Shown: positions 9,286 to 17,880 of the stretch, in pieces | Layout of the letters: the number at the start of each line of letters is the position of its first letter | Numbering within the stretch: position 1 is the stretch's first letter | From: an uncultured Anaerolineae bacterium | GTDB taxonomy: Bacteria; Chloroflexota; Anaerolineae; Anaerolineales; Villigracilaceae | Direction of reading: 5' to 3' | Assembly: GCA_903846015.1 (NCBI GenBank) | Contig: CAIMZS010000488.1 | Span: forward strand, 1 to 53,999 | DNA length: 53,999 nucleotides | Program-made: the position numbers and the translations under genes | The notes under the pieces: generated by a model | What the model saw: the letters and a program-made list of their open reading frames with translations, nothing else | The model's database searches: none | Told to the model about the DNA's origin: nothing

Positions 9286-10566
9286 ATGAATACTGAAAAA
9301 ACAAAACTGATCGGCCCGCCGGAAGGCAGCAGTTACTTTTCCCAAATGCACGCCTTGCGTTGGAGAGGGCTGCGTCAGGATGATGTCGCTGACCGTCTTT
9401 ACAGTGAGATCCTTTTACAAAGTCTACAGTCTCCCGCCATCATTATTACCGATTCTCATGCTGTGCAAAACACATGGATGCGAGATCTATTAGACAATCA
9501 CGAAAAATATAAAGAGATAAGAAAGTTTGTGTCTGCTGGAATTATCTTGATTGCCAAACGAAGGGCTGGAAATTCTAATGACGGTACTCCGCTTGTAGTT
9601 ACGGCAGAAAACCAAAAAGGCAAGGCACCAGTTGTTATTAATGGAAAGGAAGAACCGATGCCGCTTGGTTTTGCCAGCCATGCTCCCATTCTGGATGAAT
9701 TAACCAAGAATGTGGCGAATACCCCGGTTTACGATATCGAGACACTTGATTTGAAAGCGAGGATGAAGAAGGTATTTAATAACCCGGAAATTTGTAAAAA
9801 CTATGGCATCACAAGGAAATCCGGTATTGCCGAGAAATTGGATGAGATGATCGAGACTCATTATTTTGATAAAGACGGTTTTTTTATGGCGGCAAAACTG
9901 TATAATTTGCCAGATGATGATCCTTATTTCGCCGGATTTTCTGACTCGATAAAAGGTCTGGCGACATCTGTTCATTCATGTAATTTTGCAATGAGTTATC
10001 ATTTGCCGTCTGCTACGTCAACTGTGGCTTTTGACCATGCCGGGGCAATGAGCCTGTATCGTCAGCAAATACAAGATATTATGCCATTTGAACAACCGGA
10101 CGATGCTTTGGAAGATGATTCTTTTTACCACAGCACAGAAGCTTTAAAAACAGGGTTGACGTCTCGAATTGTTTTGGAAATACGCGATTCGGATGAATTT
10201 GAATTCTATATTAAAGCGCAAAACCAACTTATGGCTGCATTCAGAGTGCCTAATCAAAAAGCAGCGCAATTACTGGATGTTTCCAAAAAATTTGCTGAAG
10301 CCGCTGATTTGTACATGGAAAGGATCCGCAAGGTGGCGGATGTTTCCATCCCTCATTCTGGTTCAGAAATGCGCCAGCACTACAGCCATATTAAAAATGC
10401 AAATTCTGATGCTTACTGGGTGTGGCAGCGGCCCAGTTTTTTGGGCGGATTTGTCAATGCAACTATGTCAATGGAAGCCAGGAAAGAGGAATGGGGCCTC
10501 AAAAAAAGCAAAGAAACGAGCCAATCCATTTTGTACGGTATTAACCGAATCTTGAACCTGATCTAA
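9286..10566 (+). CDS. Unrecognised soluble protein, second gene of the NUDIX cassette
   Basis: A 426-residue protein with no family I can name. The start is the ATG at 9286, with AAGGA 10 bases upstream; an in-frame ATG at 9250 would overlap the previous gene. The N-terminal third has a strand-helix-strand look (PAIIITDSHAVQNTWMRDLL ... FVSAGIILIAKRR). The rest is mainly helical and acidic, with many Asp/Glu in the middle and several Trp near the end (DAYWVWQRPSFLGG). No signal peptide or membrane segment is seen. Its place between a membrane protein and a NUDIX hydrolase, with 14-17 base gaps, means the three products probably work together. Confidence 0.72.
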   Translation: MNTEKTKLIGPPEGSSYFSQMHALRWRGLRQDDVADRLYSEILLQSLQSPAIIITDSHAVQNTWMRDLLDNHEKYKEIRKFVSAGIILIAKRRAGNSNDGTPLVVTAENQKGKAPVVINGKEEPMPLGFASHAPILDELTKNVANTPVYDIETLDLKARMKKVFNNPEICKNYGITRKSGIAEKLDEMIETHYFDKDGFFMAAKLYNLPDDDPYFAGFSDSIKGLATSVHSCNFAMSYHLPSATSTVAFDHAGAMSLYRQQIQDIMPFEQPDDALEDDSFYHSTEALKTGLTSRIVLEIRDSDEFEFYIKAQNQLMAAFRVPNQKAAQLLDVSKKFAEAADLYMERIRKVADVSIPHSGSEMRQHYSHIKNANSDAYWVWQRPSFLGGFVNATMSMEARKEEWGLKKSKETSQSILYGINRILNLI

Positions 10567-10580
10567 GAGGAATCAGTAAA

Positions 10581-11135
10581 ATGAGAAAAATTGAACGGTT
10601 GAGGGAAATCCCCGTTTTTAGCAATGAATATGGCACGTTATATAATGATGAAGTGCGTGGCCCTTCCGGTTCTTTGGGCAATTACTTGCGCTGGAAATGG
10701 AATGGGACCGGGGTTGTGGTTGTACCGGTTTTCGATGGGAAATTAGCGCTGGCAAGAATGTATCGCTATTCCCCAGGAATTTTATCCATCGAGTTTCCGG
10801 GAGGCGGGATTGAAGAAGGTGAAAGCGTGGAAGCGGCAGCAGAAAGAGAGCTGCTGGAAGAATTTGGGCTTCAAGCGGACAAAATCATTCTGCTTGGTAA
10901 AGTATATCCAGATACGGGAATTTTATCAGGCGCGGTCAACATTGCACTGGCATTTATTAAGGACCCTCAAATCCATAAAATCGCGGATACACAGGAGGTT
11001 ATGGAAGCGATTGGCGAGGATATTATTTGGGAAACTCCTTCTGAATTTAAGAATGATGTTGCCGCTGGCAATATTACAGCTGGCACAACGCTTTCTTCAG
11101 CCATGCTTTATTTCTCATGGTTGGAGATGCAGTAA
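10581..11135 (+). CDS. NUDIX hydrolase, ADP-ribose/nucleoside-diphosphate-sugar type
   Basis: The 184-residue protein has a perfect Nudix box, GX5EX7REUXEEXGU, at residues 75-97 (from GGIEEGES through RELLEEFGL), which binds Mg2+ and cuts nucleoside diphosphates linked to another group. The upstream part (VVVVPVFDGKLALARMYRYSPG) and overall length fit ADP-ribose pyrophosphatase-like members. An AGAGGA ribosome site lies 9 bases before the ATG, in the 14-base gap after the previous gene. In the operon it could clear an ADP-ribose-like or other nucleotide signal made or sensed by the two partners, but that is only inference. Housekeeping removal of ADP-ribose is the alternative. Confidence 0.88.
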   Translation: MRKIERLREIPVFSNEYGTLYNDEVRGPSGSLGNYLRWKWNGTGVVVVPVFDGKLALARMYRYSPGILSIEFPGGGIEEGESVEAAAERELLEEFGLQADKIILLGKVYPDTGILSGAVNIALAFIKDPQIHKIADTQEVMEAIGEDIIWETPSEFKNDVAAGNITAGTTLSSAMLYFSWLEMQ

Positions 11136-11139
11136 ATTA

Positions 11140-11155
11140 GAAACAGCGCTGTTTC
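11140..11155. terminator. Palindrome GAAACAGCGCTGTTTC after the NUDIX gene
   Basis: A perfect 16-base palindrome begins 4 bases after the stop codon and is flanked by AAATT and AATTT. It could fold in the mRNA as an end-of-operon hairpin, but no clear T-run follows; a protein-binding site is possible. Confidence 0.4.
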
Positions 11156-11393
11156 AATTTCGCAAGTAAACGCGGATTGAAAAACAACCAATCCATTGTC
11201 AGGTCTCTTGCTTGCGAACATGGTTGATTTAGTTGCGGGTATCTGTGCGTCAAAGGCGTTCAGCGCATCAATCGTAAATTTAATATCCAGGTAATCTTGC
11301 TCGATTCGAGCTTGTCGTTCAATTATCGTTCTTCACACCGCCGGCCTCCCCATCCTAAAATCTCGCTCCTCTGGTATCATTCAGCCTCAACCC

Positions 11394-12935
11394 ATGAAAA
11401 GATTCTCGCATCTTACCCGTACCTCACTGCTGCTCGGCTTTCTGTTTCTGTTGGATAAATTCCTGGCGATTGGGCGTTCGGTCATCATCGCCAGGCAGTT
11501 CAAGCTTTCTTATGAGCTGGATGCCTTCAACATTGCCAACAACCTGCCGGACCTGTTGTTCGCCCTGATCTCGGGCGGGGCATTGGCGATGGCTTTTATC
11601 CCTCTGATGACCGCCACCCTGACGACCAAGGGCCGCGCCGCCGCCTGGGATCTGTTCTCGCGGGTCGCCAACGTCGCCTTCAGCGCCACCGCCATCTTCG
11701 CCATCGTCATCGCCATTTTCTCCGATCAGATCGTGCGCTCCCAGATCGGTATTGCCCCTGGCTTCGGACCCGAGCAGCAGGTGCTCGTCGCTCAATTGAT
11801 GCGTCTCAACCTGGTTGCCACCGTCATCTTTTCGGTCAGCGGGCTGGTGATGGCCGGTTTGCAGGCCAACCAGCACTTTCTCTTCCCGGCGCTCGCGCCC
11901 ACACTCTACAACCTCGGGATGATCACCGGCGCGCTGATATTCTCACCCACCGTTGCCTATAAACTGGGACCAGTCACACTTCCCGCCCTGGGCCTGGGTG
12001 TGCATGGCCTGGTGTACGGCGTCATCCTGGGCGCCTTTTTGCACCTCGGCATCCAGATCCCCGGACTGATCCGTTACCAATTCCGCTGGACGCCCTCGCT
12101 GAACGTGCGCGATTCAGGGCTGATCGAAGCCCTCAAACTGATCGCTCCGCGCCTGCTGACCATGTTTGGCATCCAGATGATGTTTATCGCGCGCGATAAC
12201 CTGGCCTCTCGTCTCGACCAGGTGGGGGCGGTCTCGGCGCTGACCTATGGCTGGATGATCATGCAGGTGCCCGAGACCCTGCTCGGTACCGCCATTGCCA
12301 CGGCGCTGCTGCCGTCCCTGGCGGAATACGCCGCCAAAAAAGAATGGGATACTTTTTCGTCCACCGTGGAAAAGGCGCTGCGCATCATGCTGTCGCTCAG
12401 CCTGCCGGCGGCGGCCGTTATCGCAGCCGGGCTGGCTCCGTTACTAAAAGTGGCTTTTAAGTTTGATTATGGAACAGAATTGCTCACGTTGACGTCTCGT
12501 ATCTATATGCTCACACTGGCAGGCTATGTTGTCCAGGAAACGCTTGCGCGCGTATACTATGCCCGCAAGGAAGCGCTCATGCCGTTGTACGGCGTTATCC
12601 TGCGCATCCTGGTATACCTGCTGATCGGAGCCGTGGGCGTGACCGTTTTGCGCCAGGCTGGCGCGCCCATGATCGCCGCCGCAGAACTGTCGATTACGGT
12701 TGAAGCCCTGTTTTTGTTTTTGATGCTCAACCGGCGCATCGATCGCAAGGTCTGGATTCTGCCGGCCATCGGCAAGGGTCTATTGGCTGCGCTCTTGAGC
12801 GGAGTTTTGACGTATGCGCTGGCCCTGTATCTGCCCGGCCCGGGTTATGTCACCGCCCTGGTTGGCATGGCGGCGGGTACCCTGCTGGCCGTGGCGCTGG
12901 TCTGGTCCGAAGCCCGTCTATTGTTCAGATTGTAG
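11394..12935 (+). CDS. murJ: Lipid II flippase MurJ (MviN family)
   Basis: A 513-residue, roughly 14-helix membrane protein that starts in the typical MurJ way (TSLLLGFLFLLDKFLAIGRS) with the conserved NNLPDLLFALISGGALAMAF segment in helix 2. MurJ belongs to the MOP exporter superfamily and moves lipid II, the peptidoglycan precursor, across the membrane. The gene fits with the other cell-wall genes in the window (LCP, VanW, L,D-transpeptidase, RodZ-like). It is markedly more GC-rich than the cassette just upstream. A TATCAT 13 bases before the ATG suggests a very short leader. Confidence 0.9.
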   Translation: MKRFSHLTRTSLLLGFLFLLDKFLAIGRSVIIARQFKLSYELDAFNIANNLPDLLFALISGGALAMAFIPLMTATLTTKGRAAAWDLFSRVANVAFSATAIFAIVIAIFSDQIVRSQIGIAPGFGPEQQVLVAQLMRLNLVATVIFSVSGLVMAGLQANQHFLFPALAPTLYNLGMITGALIFSPTVAYKLGPVTLPALGLGVHGLVYGVILGAFLHLGIQIPGLIRYQFRWTPSLNVRDSGLIEALKLIAPRLLTMFGIQMMFIARDNLASRLDQVGAVSALTYGWMIMQVPETLLGTAIATALLPSLAEYAAKKEWDTFSSTVEKALRIMLSLSLPAAAVIAAGLAPLLKVAFKFDYGTELLTLTSRIYMLTLAGYVVQETLARVYYARKEALMPLYGVILRILVYLLIGAVGVTVLRQAGAPMIAAAELSITVEALFLFLMLNRRIDRKVWILPAIGKGLLAALLSGVLTYALALYLPGPGYVTALVGMAAGTLLAVALVWSEARLLFRL

Positions 12936-12965
12936 AATCTCATCCCCACAGGTTGTTTCGCAAGG

Positions 12966-12971
12966 TATAAT
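12966..12971 (+). promoter_or_regulatory. TATAAT exactly 7 bases before the next ATG (leaderless promoter candidate)
   Basis: TATAAT, then TACCGCC, then ATG. Transcription from this -10 would begin at or next to the start codon. No Shine-Dalgarno sequence is present. The same layout occurs before the gene starting at 44812. Confidence 0.5.
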
Positions 12972-12978
12972 TACCGCC

Positions 12979-14145
12979 ATGATCGACCAAACTAAACCAA
13001 ATAATGTTTCAGAAACAAGCCCGCAAAAGGTGACCAAAAAGCGCTCAATCGCGGGTATATTCATAAGCCTGTTGGTGTTGATTGTCGCCTCTGGATTGGG
13101 CGGCACAGCCGGGTATTCACGCGGTGTTGGCGAGCGCGTCAGCGCAAAAGGCACACTGGTGGCTTCGCAGCTTGACGCCCAATTCTTGCTTGTCAAAACT
13201 GACCTGGCTGAGGGCCGTTACAGCGTTGCCCGCCAGCGGCTCGAATTTATCATCAACCAGGACCCATCCTTCCCTGGCGCTGCCGATGCTCTGTCCCAGG
13301 TGTTGGTGAACATGGCGATTACGCCCACCCCGCTGCCGACTGCCACACCAACCCTGACCCCCACTCCCGATATGCGCAGCCAGGAAACGATTTTTGCCCA
13401 GGCCCTGCAGCAGCAGGATGCCAAAGATTGGAACGGGCTGATGGCCTCGCTTGATTCGCTGCGCAAGGCTGACCCGACCTACAAGGTTACCATTGTGGAC
13501 GGTATGTACTATACCGCCCTGCGTAACCGTGGGGTTGACCAGATCCTGGGTTCTGCCTTCTATAAGACCACCAATCTGGAAGGTGGCATCTATGATCTGA
13601 CGCTGGCTGAGCGTTTTGGCCCGCTGGATGGCTATGCCGCTGGTTTGCGCAGCTTTGCGCGTGAATACATTGTGGCGTCATCTTTTTGGGATGTGAACTG
13701 GCAGCAAGCGGTCGATTTATTCCGCGAAGTTTACCGGAACACCCCCAACCTGCGCGATGCCTCCAATTACACCGCCGGGATGCGCCTGCATGACGCTTTA
13801 CTGAAATATGGTGATGAATTGGCTGCCCAGGCCGCCCTGAAGGATCGCTGCCAGGCCATCACTGTCTGGCAGGAAGCCAACACCCTGCAGGCCCTGGATA
13901 AACCCTATACGCTCAAGTACAACACCCTGTACCAGGCATGTTTCCCACCCACCGGTGTTCCAACCCTGATCCTGCCGACCGCCACCCTTGATCCGTTCGC
14001 TACCATCCCGGTAGCAACCGAGGTCCCCACTTCTGTGGTTGTGCCAACCGACGTGCGGCCCACGGATGTTCCTACCAACACGCTCGTACCCCCACCCCCA
14101 CCCACAGATGTCCCGCCATCTGAGACGCCAGTGGCGACTCCCTGA
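12979..14145 (+). CDS. Membrane-anchored TPR-like surface protein with Pro/Thr-rich linkers
   Basis: From the ATG at 12979 the product has 388 residues: a short cytoplasmic tail, one membrane helix (SIAGIFISLLVLIVASGLGG), a TPR-like region (LVKTDLAEGRYSVARQRLEFII), a linker of PTPLPTATPTLTPTP type, a second helical repeat region, and a C-terminal tail rich in Pro, Thr and Val (PTDVPTNTLVPPPPPTDVPP). The reading frame is open further upstream, but TATAAT lies 7 bases before this ATG and the upstream residues run antisense-like through murJ. Related anchored proteins occur at 43.5-44.8 kb. The function is unknown; a scaffold or cell-wall-associated role is plausible. Confidence 0.82.
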   Translation: MIDQTKPNNVSETSPQKVTKKRSIAGIFISLLVLIVASGLGGTAGYSRGVGERVSAKGTLVASQLDAQFLLVKTDLAEGRYSVARQRLEFIINQDPSFPGAADALSQVLVNMAITPTPLPTATPTLTPTPDMRSQETIFAQALQQQDAKDWNGLMASLDSLRKADPTYKVTIVDGMYYTALRNRGVDQILGSAFYKTTNLEGGIYDLTLAERFGPLDGYAAGLRSFAREYIVASSFWDVNWQQAVDLFREVYRNTPNLRDASNYTAGMRLHDALLKYGDELAAQAALKDRCQAITVWQEANTLQALDKPYTLKYNTLYQACFPPTGVPTLILPTATLDPFATIPVATEVPTSVVVPTDVRPTDVPTNTLVPPPPPTDVPPSETPVATP

Positions 14146-14248
14146 TGAAGGCCTGCTGAAGCTACACCGGCGCGAATGGCCCGTTTTGTATCCTTGGACA
14201 TCGCCACAGTGCCGGAGAGATCACCCGCTGCACCATCCTAAAATAAGC

Positions 14249-14280
14249 AAATCCCCGTCCTTGAAAAAGGGCGGGGATTT
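14249..14280. terminator. Bidirectional rho-independent terminator
   Basis: Arms AAATCCCCGTCC and GGGCGGGGATTT pair along 12 bases (one G-T pair) around the loop TTGAAAAA. It lies between the plus-strand surface-protein gene and the minus-strand rimO, both ending here, with A- and T-rich flanks on both sides. Confidence 0.8.
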
Positions 14281-14313
14281 TATGTGTTTTTGGCTCAGGG
14301 CTGTGCGCCGGCT

Positions 14314-15666
14314 CTACAATTTGATCGGCTGCAGTGCTGGCGCCAGGCTGCCGGTCAGGTCATAGGCCATCGCGCCGGTGATCTTGACCTTCACCATTTC
14401 GCCGATGCCAGCCTTGCCATCCGCGAATACCAACCCGTCAATCTCGGGCGCATCGCGATATGAGCGCCCGATGGTCAGGTTTTTATCAAGTCCTTCCACC
14501 AGCACATCCAGGGTCTTGCCGACATAGGCCTGGTTTATCTGCAAAGAAATATTCTGTTGGAGCGACATGAGTCGTTCCCAGCGTTCCTGCTTGACCTCGG
14601 CAGGCACTGTGTCGCCCAGCGGCTCGCTGGTGGTGCCGGGTTCAAATGAGAATTTAAACGCCCCAACCCGGTCAAAGCGGGTTTGTTCGACGAAATCCAT
14701 CAGCGCCTGGAATTCCTCTTCGGTCTCGCCGGGGTAACCCACGATAAAGGTGGTGCGGATGGCCAGATCCGGGATGGTTGCGCGCATTTTGGCGAGGGTG
14801 CGGTGTACCCAGTCGATATTGGCGGGGCGCTTCATGCGCGCCAGTGTCTTGGGATGGGCATGTTGGAGCGGGATATCCAGGTAGGGCAGGATCTGTTTTT
14901 TGCTGGCCATCACTTCGATCAGGTGATCGGTGACATAGCCCGGGTAGGAATACATCACCCGGATCCAGTCCATGTCGGGTACTTTTTCGGTCAGCGTTTC
15001 TAGCAGGGTTGCCAGGCCCTCCTTCATCCCCAGGTCATGACCGTAATCGGTGGTGTCCTGCGCGATCAGGATCAGTTCACGCACGCCCATATCGCGCAGC
15101 TGGCGCGCTTCAGCTACGATCGTATCCAGCGGGCGGCTGACTGCGGTGCCTTTGATGAGCGGGATGGCGCAAAAGGCGCACGGGCGGCGGCAGCCGTCGG
15201 CCACTTTCAGGTAGGCGCTGGCCCCGGCGATGCTGGCGCGGATGGCGCCGCGCTCATCCGCCCCCACTGTAGCCGCTTCGGGAAGGTGATAGAGTGGCTC
15301 GGGGTGCGGGCTTGCGCGCAGTTGATCGACCACCTGCAGGATATCCATCCATCGCCGGGTGCCCAGGATGCCATCGATGCCAGGTACCTGGCGGGCAATT
15401 TCGACACCATAGCGCTGAGTCAGGCAGCCTGCCGCGATCAGCAGCTGGTTACTGCGTTTGCTGGTGGCAAGCTCTCTGAGTGTGTTTACTGATTCTTCCT
15501 TGGCGGGGCCAATAAACCCACAGGTATTGACGATCAAAACGCCTGCTTTTTTTGGATTTTCGATCATTTCGTAACCGCCATCCATCAATAATTGGGCCAT
15601 CGAATCTGAATCGACCGTATTCTTTGCACAGCCGAGTGAAACAAGGTGGAATGTCTTTTTGGTCAT
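14314..15666 (-). CDS. rimO: Ribosomal protein S12 methylthiotransferase RimO
   Basis: A 450-residue radical-SAM enzyme that adds a methylthio group to the conserved aspartate of ribosomal protein S12. The N-terminal MTTase domain has the three cluster cysteines Cys13 (SLGCAKN), Cys49 (NTCGF) and Cys81 (AAGCLTQRY). The radical-SAM cysteines are Cys159, Cys163 and Cys166 (CRRPCAFC). A TRAM domain closes the protein. The SLGCAKNTVDS start and the short TRAM domain favour RimO over MiaB. It lies 35 bases downstream of the RodZ-like gene on the same strand and is probably cotranscribed with it. Confidence 0.93.
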   Translation of the reverse strand: MTKKTFHLVSLGCAKNTVDSDSMAQLLMDGGYEMIENPKKAGVLIVNTCGFIGPAKEESVNTLRELATSKRSNQLLIAAGCLTQRYGVEIARQVPGIDGILGTRRWMDILQVVDQLRASPHPEPLYHLPEAATVGADERGAIRASIAGASAYLKVADGCRRPCAFCAIPLIKGTAVSRPLDTIVAEARQLRDMGVRELILIAQDTTDYGHDLGMKEGLATLLETLTEKVPDMDWIRVMYSYPGYVTDHLIEVMASKKQILPYLDIPLQHAHPKTLARMKRPANIDWVHRTLAKMRATIPDLAIRTTFIVGYPGETEEEFQALMDFVEQTRFDRVGAFKFSFEPGTTSEPLGDTVPAEVKQERWERLMSLQQNISLQINQAYVGKTLDVLVEGLDKNLTIGRSYRDAPEIDGLVFADGKAGIGEMVKVKITGAMAYDLTGSLAPALQPIKL

Positions 15667-15701
15667 ACCGGTAAGGTTCCTTTGAAGAATTTGGCGCGGG
15701 T

Positions 15702-17090
15702 TTACGGCCTGGGGGTTGTGGTTGGGCGTGGGGTGCTGGTGGGTCGCGGCGTTGCTGTTGGCCGTGGTGTCGTCGTTGGGCGTGATGTCAGGGTGGGTTT
15801 GAGTGTGGCTGAGGGCTTGGGCGTAATTGTGGCAGTCGGGCTGGAGGTTGGTGTGGGCGTCTCGACACCATTCACGGTATAGATACGGTTTACAACCTCG
15901 CCAAAACTGCCCATCATGCCCAGGTCAGCCTGGTTAAAGAGGATCTGCACAGCCGAGCCGGAACCTGTCAATATTTCTATCCGGCTGCTGCCATCGAAGC
16001 TGAGCGCTGCGCCGACGGCAGCACGGCCGTCTTGCTTGATTACGCCATCGACGGTCACCCGCAAAAAAGTGCGCTCCAAAACGACAATGGTAATCTGTAC
16101 GGCGGACGGGACGGTGGGAACGAGGGTGTCGGTGGCCACGATCAGGGCCGGGTCGAGGGTTGGCAGGGGTGTGCCAAGCTCATCCAAGCTGCTGGTGGGG
16201 ATGAGCTCGGTCCCAACGACGGCAGCTTCTGGCGAGGCCAGCAGCACATCCGAAATGGAAGGCCCTGCAGTGGGTGTGGTGTCTGCTATTCCGGAACTGG
16301 AAAGAATGCGAGCTGCCCCCCAGACAGAGATCGCCAGAAGGGTGAGCACCATGCCGCCGCCAAAGATCAAATCCGGGCTGATGAAACGGCGCAGCCAGAA
16401 CGGAACAGACAGGTTTGGTCGAGGCGTGCCGCGCGCCTTACTGGCCTCGCTGGCAGCCTGGCGTTCCAGCCGCCGAGATTGCAGCGCATCTGCATAGCGC
16501 AGCAGCACAGCGTCCGTATCCAGGTCCAGGAAGCTGGCATAGGTGCTGAGAATGCCGCGCGCCTGGACGGGGGATGCCAGTTCTTCAAAACTGCCGGATT
16601 CGACTAACTCCAGGTTGTGTTTGCGCAGATGGGTATGGCGTTCGATTTCATCCAGCGTCACGCTGATCAGTTCACGCCGCTCGCGCAGCATGCTTCCAAT
16701 CTCGAAAAAAATAACCTGTGATGGTTTCGGCGGGCCGGGCGGTGTCTCTTCGGGAAAGCTATCGGGGCTTGGGTCGGCGGGGGGCGGTTCAACCGGCGGA
16801 ATTGGGGCGGGCAGTTTCACTTCGATTGGGGCTTGCGCGAGCGCTGCAGTCTGCTCCGGCATGGCTTCGGTGCGTTGGCGATTGGTCAACTCTTCGGCAT
16901 CCAACCCCAGGTAATCGGCATACAGGCGCAAAAAACCTCGCGCCTGGGCCGGCGATGTCATGGATGAGAAATCATCTGTTTCCATGGCCTGCAGGTAATG
17001 GGCGCGAACGTGGATAGCCTGGACTGCCTGTTTGATAGACAGCTTGCGGGCTTCGCGTGCCTGTTTAAGTTGTTCGCCGATTGTGGGCAT
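15702..17090 (-). CDS. RodZ-like membrane protein with two HTH domains and a Pro/Thr-Arg repeat tail
   Basis: A 462-residue protein. Residues 4-70 and 130-200 are two HTH_25-type domains (QLKQAREARKLSIKQAV and MLRERRELISVTLDEIE), each with the RGFLRLYADYLGL / RGILSTYASFLDL signature. A Pro-rich linker separates them. A membrane helix lies at 241-263. After it come a Thr/Pro linker and a DUF4115-like domain (RTFLRVTVDGVIKQDGR ... VQILFNQADLGMMGSFGEVV). RodZ links MreB to the envelope in rod-shaped cells; most RodZ proteins have one HTH. The C-terminus ends in PRPTxT repeats. Cotranscription with rimO is likely. Confidence 0.85.
   Translation of the reverse strand: MPTIGEQLKQAREARKLSIKQAVQAIHVRAHYLQAMETDDFSSMTSPAQARGFLRLYADYLGLDAEELTNRQRTEAMPEQTAALAQAPIEVKLPAPIPPVEPPPADPSPDSFPEETPPGPPKPSQVIFFEIGSMLRERRELISVTLDEIERHTHLRKHNLELVESGSFEELASPVQARGILSTYASFLDLDTDAVLLRYADALQSRRLERQAASEASKARGTPRPNLSVPFWLRRFISPDLIFGGGMVLTLLAISVWGAARILSSSGIADTTPTAGPSISDVLLASPEAAVVGTELIPTSSLDELGTPLPTLDPALIVATDTLVPTVPSAVQITIVVLERTFLRVTVDGVIKQDGRAAVGAALSFDGSSRIEILTGSGSAVQILFNQADLGMMGSFGEVVNRIYTVNGVETPTPTSSPTATITPKPSATLKPTLTSRPTTTPRPTATPRPTSTPRPTTTPRP
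15705..15795 (-). repeat. Tandem repeats encoding PRPTxT at the end of the RodZ-like gene
   Basis: About five imperfect 18-base units encode TSRPTTTPRPT, TATPRPT, TSTPRPT and TTTPRP up to the stop. Such a stretch would cross or bind cell wall and may change in length by slippage between strains. Confidence 0.65.
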
Positions 17091-17165
17091 AAATTTCCTG
17101 CCCCGGTCGAAAGTTTCCTGCTCCTGCTCTTTTGAAGGGGCAGGGAGCAGCAGCGCGGTTTAAGA

Positions 17166-17211
17166 AAACGTCACCGATTCATCCCTCAACGGGTATAAAT
17201 CGGTGACGTTT
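17166..17211 (-). terminator. Terminator after rplI
   Basis: A perfect 14-base inverted repeat (AAACGTCACCGATT and its complement) lies 18 bases past the rplI stop. On the minus strand the stem runs into TTTTCTTA, as expected for a rho-independent terminator. Confidence 0.8.
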
Positions 17212-17228
17212 AAATTACCGGCTTAAAA

Positions 17229-17771
17229 TCAGGCTTCGACGGCGGGGGTCTTCACTGCGGCTGCTTCAGCAGCTTTGGCGGCGGCCTTTGCGGCAGCCTT
17301 GGCAGCTTCTTCCACCGGGTTGGCTTCGCCTTCGCGGAAGACAACAACCTTGACTTCAGGGATTAGATCCATGGTCAGGCGGATGTGGGCTTTGTGCTCA
17401 CCCAGGGTGCGGATGGGCTGCAGGTCAATTTGCTGGCGTTTGATATCAACGCCGGTTTTGGCTTTGAGAGCGTTGGCAACATCCTGGGCGGTAATGGAAC
17501 CGTAAAGTTTGCCGGTTTCGCCTGCTTTTGAGCCGAAGCCAAGCGCAATCCCGTTGATAAGTTCGGCAACAGAGCCCATTTCGTTGTTGAGCACGGCGCG
17601 TTTCTTGGAGGCATCAACGCGGATGTGTTCAGCCTGCCTGATATTTCCGGCAGTTGCGAGTAAGGCCATTCCTTGTGGAAGCAGGAAGTTGCGGCCGAAG
17701 CCGTCGGCGACTTTTTTAATTTCACCTGCACGGCCTAGTTTATATACATCTTTGAGAAGGAGTACTTTCAT
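17229..17771 (-). CDS. rplI: 50S ribosomal protein L9 with an Ala/Lys-rich extension
   Basis: A 180-residue protein with the L9 N-terminal domain intact (MKVLLLKDVYKLGRAGEIKK, then VADGFGRNFLLPQGMA), a long helix and a C-terminal RNA-binding domain ending near residue 148 (VKVVVFREGE). L9 is usually about 150 residues; the extra 30 are almost all Ala, Lys and Glu (AAKAAAKAAAKAAEAAA) and probably helical or disordered. An AAGGAG ribosome site lies a few bases before the ATG. It stands alone rather than beside rpsF/rpsR, with its own terminator at 17166-17211. Confidence 0.95.
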   Translation of the reverse strand: MKVLLLKDVYKLGRAGEIKKVADGFGRNFLLPQGMALLATAGNIRQAEHIRVDASKKRAVLNNEMGSVAELINGIALGFGSKAGETGKLYGSITAQDVANALKAKTGVDIKRQQIDLQPIRTLGEHKAHIRLTMDLIPEVKVVVFREGEANPVEEAAKAAAKAAAKAAEAAAVKTPAVEA

Positions 17772-17802
17772 GTTACTTCAAGCCCTTTCTAGCATTATGG
17801 TT

Positions 17803-17819
17803 ATTGCGCTTGGCGCAAT
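17803..17819. promoter_or_regulatory. Inverted repeat ATTGCGC-TTG-GCGCAAT upstream of rplI
   Basis: Two 7-base arms around TTG lie about 32-48 bases before the rplI start and would fall in its leader. It could be an mRNA hairpin controlling L9 synthesis or a protein site; nothing further can be said. Confidence 0.35.
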
Positions 17820-17880
17820 ATGGATGAGAGCGAAGGGTACAACGCTCAGGGAAAGCTATTCTACCAGAGGCTGAATGCAG

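Noticed and set aside
7953..11135. Assigning the NUDIX cassette to a known system such as CBASS or Thoeris
   Set aside because: No cyclase, TIR, SLOG or SAVED motif is visible in any of the three proteins.
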